Of a stretch of DNA of 22,140 nt, positions 19,303 to 22,140 are shown one piece after another. The translations under genes were made by a program, and so were the position numbers. The stretch lies in NCBI GenBank assembly GCA_001655205.1, contig LPNZ01008151.1:1-22140 (forward strand), read 5' to 3'. The stretch's first letter is position 1; each line of letters begins with the position of its first letter. Source of the DNA: Lenisia limosa. Its lineage: Eukaryota > Breviatea. A model generated the notes under the pieces. The model did not search any database. It worked only from the letters and a program-made list of their open reading frames with translations, and was not told the DNA's origin.

Positions 19303-19750
19303 TATCCTATTATGTATTATGAGAGTTTTTTTGAAGTATCTGTTATTCATGCATAATTGTCAAACAGCTTCAATTGGATAATGTTTGCCTGTTTTTTACC
19401 ATTTGAAGGGTAAACTTCCCAATGAGCTCAACTTTCGGTCACACTTCCACCACGGACTCAACATGACACAAGTAAGGCTTTTCTTGAGGGATTGAAGGGC
19501 ATGTTCATTTTTTAGATCGCCTTATTCACCAATCTCCACCAGAACGGCCTTAGGGCTGAGTCTCTTCAGCTATCCAATTATAATTACTGAACAGTTCTGG
19601 AGGTACCACACTATTTCCCCCATCTTACCCTCCCCTCCATCTTAGGTGCTATCGCAACGCACGGCTCCACAAGCAGCGGAGTGCTGCTTAGTACATGTCC
19701 GCATACCCAACGGTGTCGGCTCAACAGTCAGTTCAGTGAGAGGGCTTTGA
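19303..19750 (+). pseudogene. Rearranged partial copy of the ankyrin gene carrying its last exon
   Basis: 19303 to about 19586 matches about 14441-14727 closely, including the 63-base exon copied at 19409-19471. It then jumps directly to the equivalent of about 15987-16048, skipping ankyrin exons 14873 to 15962. Beyond the homology the acceptor cctccatcttag opens exon 19646-19750: VLSQRTAPQAAECCLVHVRI then PNGVGSTVSSVRGL and TGA (19748-19750). This is in phase 0 with donor 15963 and is probably the true last exon of the gene at 13073-16048. It is either a partial tandem duplication with an internal deletion, or an allele or contig misplaced during assembly. Confidence 0.75.
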
Positions 19751-20092
19751 AGTTGTTAGACACTTCCACTGATTAAGTTCAGCCCAAAGCCCGTGCGTTA
19801 ATTTTGGATTACGAGCCTAAAGTTTGTGCTGGAGCCAAGCCTATCATGTATTTAACGTCAAATTAGATTTAGTTGTTTCGTCAGTTTTTATTATTATTAT
19901 NNNNNNNNNNGGGGCTTTGAAGTTGTTAGACACTGTTTCCACTGATTAAGTTCAGCCCACAGCCCGTGCGTTAATTTTGGATTACGAGCCGAAAGTTTGA
20001 GCTGGAGCCAAGCCTATCATGTATTTAACATCAAATTAGGTTTAGTTGTTTCGTCAGTTTTTATTATTATTATTATTATTATTTATTGTGCC
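19739..20092 (+). repeat. Adjacent near-identical blocks (about 160-180 bp) joined by 10 N
   Basis: 19739-19900 and 19911-20092 start with GGGCTTTGAAGTTGTTAGAC and end in a TTA/ATT microsatellite. They differ by a few substitutions, a small insertion (tgt) and repeat length. The first block overlaps the end of the ankyrin last exon. The pattern suggests two unmerged alleles. Confidence 0.9.
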
Positions 20093-20126
20093 GAAAAAAT
20101 AATACCATGGTGCATGTGTCGGACCA

Positions 20127-21021
20127 GACTTAAACGATGCTAACGATAACAGCAACAGTTAAATATTTCTGTCAGCAAGAAGACAGAAAAGCAGGTATAC
20201 AGAGAAGAATGACCGTAAGGATGAACTGGAAGGCGAATGTGATCTGCCCGGTCAGACAAATATAAAGTTGTGTATGTTAGGTATTTTATAAGATGAATAG
20301 TTCCATCCTACAGTAGCGATCCAGAAAAAATGCCTCAATTTGCCTGCAAAAGGTCGGTCTAAATCATCAGATATCTGTTGGCATTGNNNNNNNNNNTAAG
20401 AGCTGAAGCCTGCGGGGATAATCCGCTGAGCATATTGAAGGGTCTAAAATGTAATGTCAGAGTCAGGGAGATATGATGATTGACTTCGATAAGCCTAGAA
20501 GCAACACACGTTCATTTGGTTCTGATNNNNNNNNNNGACTTAAACGATGCCGAACGATAACAGCAACAATTAAATATTTCTGTCAGCGAGAAGACAGAAA
20601 AGCAGGTGTACAGAGAAGAGGGTAGCAATGACCGTAAGGATGAACTGGAAGGCGAATGTGATCTGCCCGGTCAGACAAATAGAAATTGTGTATGTTAGGT
20701 ATTTCATAAGATGAATAGTTCCATCCTACAGTAGCGATCCAGTAAAATGCCTCAATTTGCCTGCAAAAGGTCGGTCTAAATCATCAGATATCTGTTGGCA
20801 TTGAAAGCATTCAATTATCGTGTGAGGAGAGTGTATGTTCCGTTTTAACCAGCCACGACCTGTTATCAAGTGTTGGTTTCCACCACAACTTACAAGAGTT
20901 GAAGCCTGCGGGGATAATCCGCTGAGCATATTGAAGAGTCTAAAATGTAATGTCAGAGTCAGGAGATATGATGATTGACTTCGATAAGCCTAGAAGCAAC
21001 ACACGTTCATTTGGTTCTGAT
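20127..21021 (+). repeat. Adjacent near-identical blocks (about 400 and 485 bp) joined by 10 N
   Basis: 20127-20526 and 20537-21021 both begin GACTTAAACGATGC and end CATTTGGTTCTGAT. The first lacks about 95 bases that are replaced by a 10-N run (20387-20396). Remaining differences are scattered single bases and small indels. No convincing exon is seen in either block. Confidence 0.9.
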
Positions 21022-21060
21022 TGAGCTGAATGTCGTTTTAATACAGTTGTAAAGGATATA

Positions 21061-21186
21061 TTAAACCAGACCCCCACTGAGGAACTTGACCCCCTCCCCC
21101 CCGCTGAGGAATGATCTGAAACCAGCAAAGGTGAAAATGAAGAGGACGAGCATCATCAAACAAATGACCCCTAGAATCACTGTAGT
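21061..21186 (-). CDS. Possible last exon with a C-terminal membrane helix
   Basis: On the minus strand, acceptor acactccttag opens a 42-codon frame to TAA (21063-21061). It begins TTVILGVICLMMLVLFIFTF, a clear single membrane helix, then AGFRSFLSGGEGVKFLSGG with a repeated FLSGG and LV. Phase 0 at its start would suit the donor at 22099 of the exons at the right edge, so it may be an alternative or downstream last exon of that gene. No upstream junction is proven. Confidence 0.45.
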   Translation of the reverse strand, partial: TTVILGVICLMMLVLFIFTFAGFRSFLSGGEGVKFLSGGLV

Positions 21187-21999
21187 CTAAGGAGTGTCAG
21201 CAGTATATTACATACAACAAGGGGTGTCATAGATGAAATAAATATATCAAGGGGTGACAGCATATGCTCGCGTCCTAAATTAGGTAGGTCATTAATTGTT
21301 ATTTTGCGTTTTAAAGCCGGAGAAACCAATTTTTAGTCCAGTTTTCATACCACATTCAAATTCTGGGTTAGTTTTGAGTTTTTTAAGAATTTATTTTTTT
21401 CACGCACAACCTTTCGGATGAGAATTATATGCATTTTTCCGACTAAAAAAGTTAGGGGCCATTCTAAACAACTCTAGTAAATTTAGTGGAATCCAACGCT
21501 AAACAAGCAAGATGCAGATAAAAACCAACATATTCCTGTAAAAATTTCTGTCACAATCCAAAGGACTTGCCTTATATGGGAAAACAACGGAAAATTCCAA
21601 AAATCTGTAATTTATTAACATCTTTGACAGGTTTCGACTTTTGAGAGTTTATATAGCGGAAACAACTTTGTTTCTCATATTAAAGTATATTTGCTTGAAA
21701 TAATTTCAACAAGTATCGCACAATTGTTTGGTGCTGATCTTGTGTAGATTTGGCCTCACCACCAAAGATCAATAGCTTTTAGCTCACCAAAATAACCATT
21801 ATTCATTAATACTTGTTGGTTTTCAGTCTTGGAAATGAATATTTGGAATACGTGCAAATGTGGAGATATAAGTTGGCGAATTAGCCATTTGACCCGATTG
21901 TTATTACAACATAAATTAATATAATGAAACTGCAAAGTAGAATTCATTTTTATGAGTAAAAAAGGTGTATGAAGATTAACCATCAGAGATTTAGAATTA
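21187..21999. other. AT-rich stretch without a visible gene
   Basis: No exon with good splice sites was found on either strand. TTTATT at 21611-21616 reads AATAAA on the minus strand and could serve the terminal exon at 22000-22038. Confidence 0.5.
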
Positions 22000-22135
22000 C
22001 TAGTCGTAGTCCTCAATTTTGTCATTCTTCTCATTCTCCTGAAAAGCGTACGATGTCAGAAATACTTGAATAGATTTCCCAAATTATTGAAAAACATACG
22101 GCCAAAAGGTGAAATCGTCGCCACTTCACTTCCAG
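22000..22135 (-). CDS. Last two exons of a gene running off the right edge
   Basis: Exon 22135-22100 follows acceptor cag (22138-22136) and reads LEVKWRRFHLLA before donor gtatgt. Exon 22038-22000 follows a strong acceptor (cgcttttcag) and reads ENEKNDKIEDYD and then TAG (22002-22000). Both junctions are phase 0. The charged, acidic end looks like a cytoplasmic or disordered tail. The remainder lies outside the window, so the product is unknown. Confidence 0.5.
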
Positions 22136-22140
22136 CTGAG

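Noticed and set aside
20726-20929. Minus-strand frame in the duplicated block
   Set aside because: The same frame is disrupted by indels between the two near-identical copies, which argues against coding constraint.
1-22140. CRISPR arrays, tRNA or rRNA genes, LTR retrotransposons, retroviral genes
   Set aside because: None seen: the tandem repeats lack unique spacers, and no reverse transcriptase, integrase or transposase motif was found in any frame read.

Overview
The window is from a eukaryotic nuclear genome, almost certainly an invertebrate animal (metazoan). Genes are split into many small exons (10 to 170 nt) with GT-AG introns, most of them short. Some introns are only about 50 nt. 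The recognisable proteins are animal types: a membrane-anchored M1 aminopeptidase, PCMT, an ankyrin-repeat protein and a secreted coiled-coil lectin-like protein. The lectin-like domain type reminds me of proteins I associate with sponges, cnidarians and placozoans, but the species cannot be fixed from the sequence. Introns and intergenic DNA are AT-rich. The assembly is a draft: it has long N runs (several directly after poly-C) and many 10-N joins, some lying between near-identical neighbouring copies.

Layout. 1-234 (+): last two exons of a coiled-coil protein. 235-1329: no firm gene, broken coding-like islands. 1330-3021 (+): 3' exons of an unrecognised gene ending at a good polyadenylation signal, with a possible alternative last exon. 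3151-6855 (-): type II membrane M1 zinc aminopeptidase in at least 16 exons, including a 10-nt microexon. It seems to stop after the catalytic domain. 6856-7699: intergenic, with a gap and a 24-bp repeat. 7700-9877 (+): secreted protein with signal peptide, short coiled coil and a fibrinogen/intelectin-like C-terminal domain. 10263-11985 (-): complete 11-exon protein-L-isoaspartate O-methyltransferase (PCMT1). 13073-16048 (+): ankyrin-repeat protein whose last exon is cut by a 10-N join. One intron holds a 637-bp non-autonomous DNA transposon with 59-bp inverted repeats. 16059-18700: exon-like blocks of unknown minus-strand genes and a GA microsatellite. 18705-19750: second transposon copy in opposite orientation, followed by a rearranged partial copy of the ankyrin gene that carries the missing last exon. 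19739-21021: two pairs of adjacent near-identical blocks separated by 10-N joins, probably unmerged alleles. 21061-22135 (-): terminal exons of one or two genes at the right edge.

Genes are arranged as convergent and divergent pairs (unknown gene and aminopeptidase convergent; aminopeptidase and lectin divergent; lectin and PCMT convergent; PCMT and ankyrin divergent). Nothing shows that they form a pathway. The M1 enzyme and the lectin-like protein would both act at or outside the cell surface; PCMT and the ankyrin protein would be intracellular. I found no prokaryote-type system, no CRISPR array and no rRNA or tRNA gene. The most original signals are the transposon family with triple-motif inverted repeats, the 10-nt microexon, the apparently short M1 enzyme, and the duplicated and rearranged ankyrin locus.
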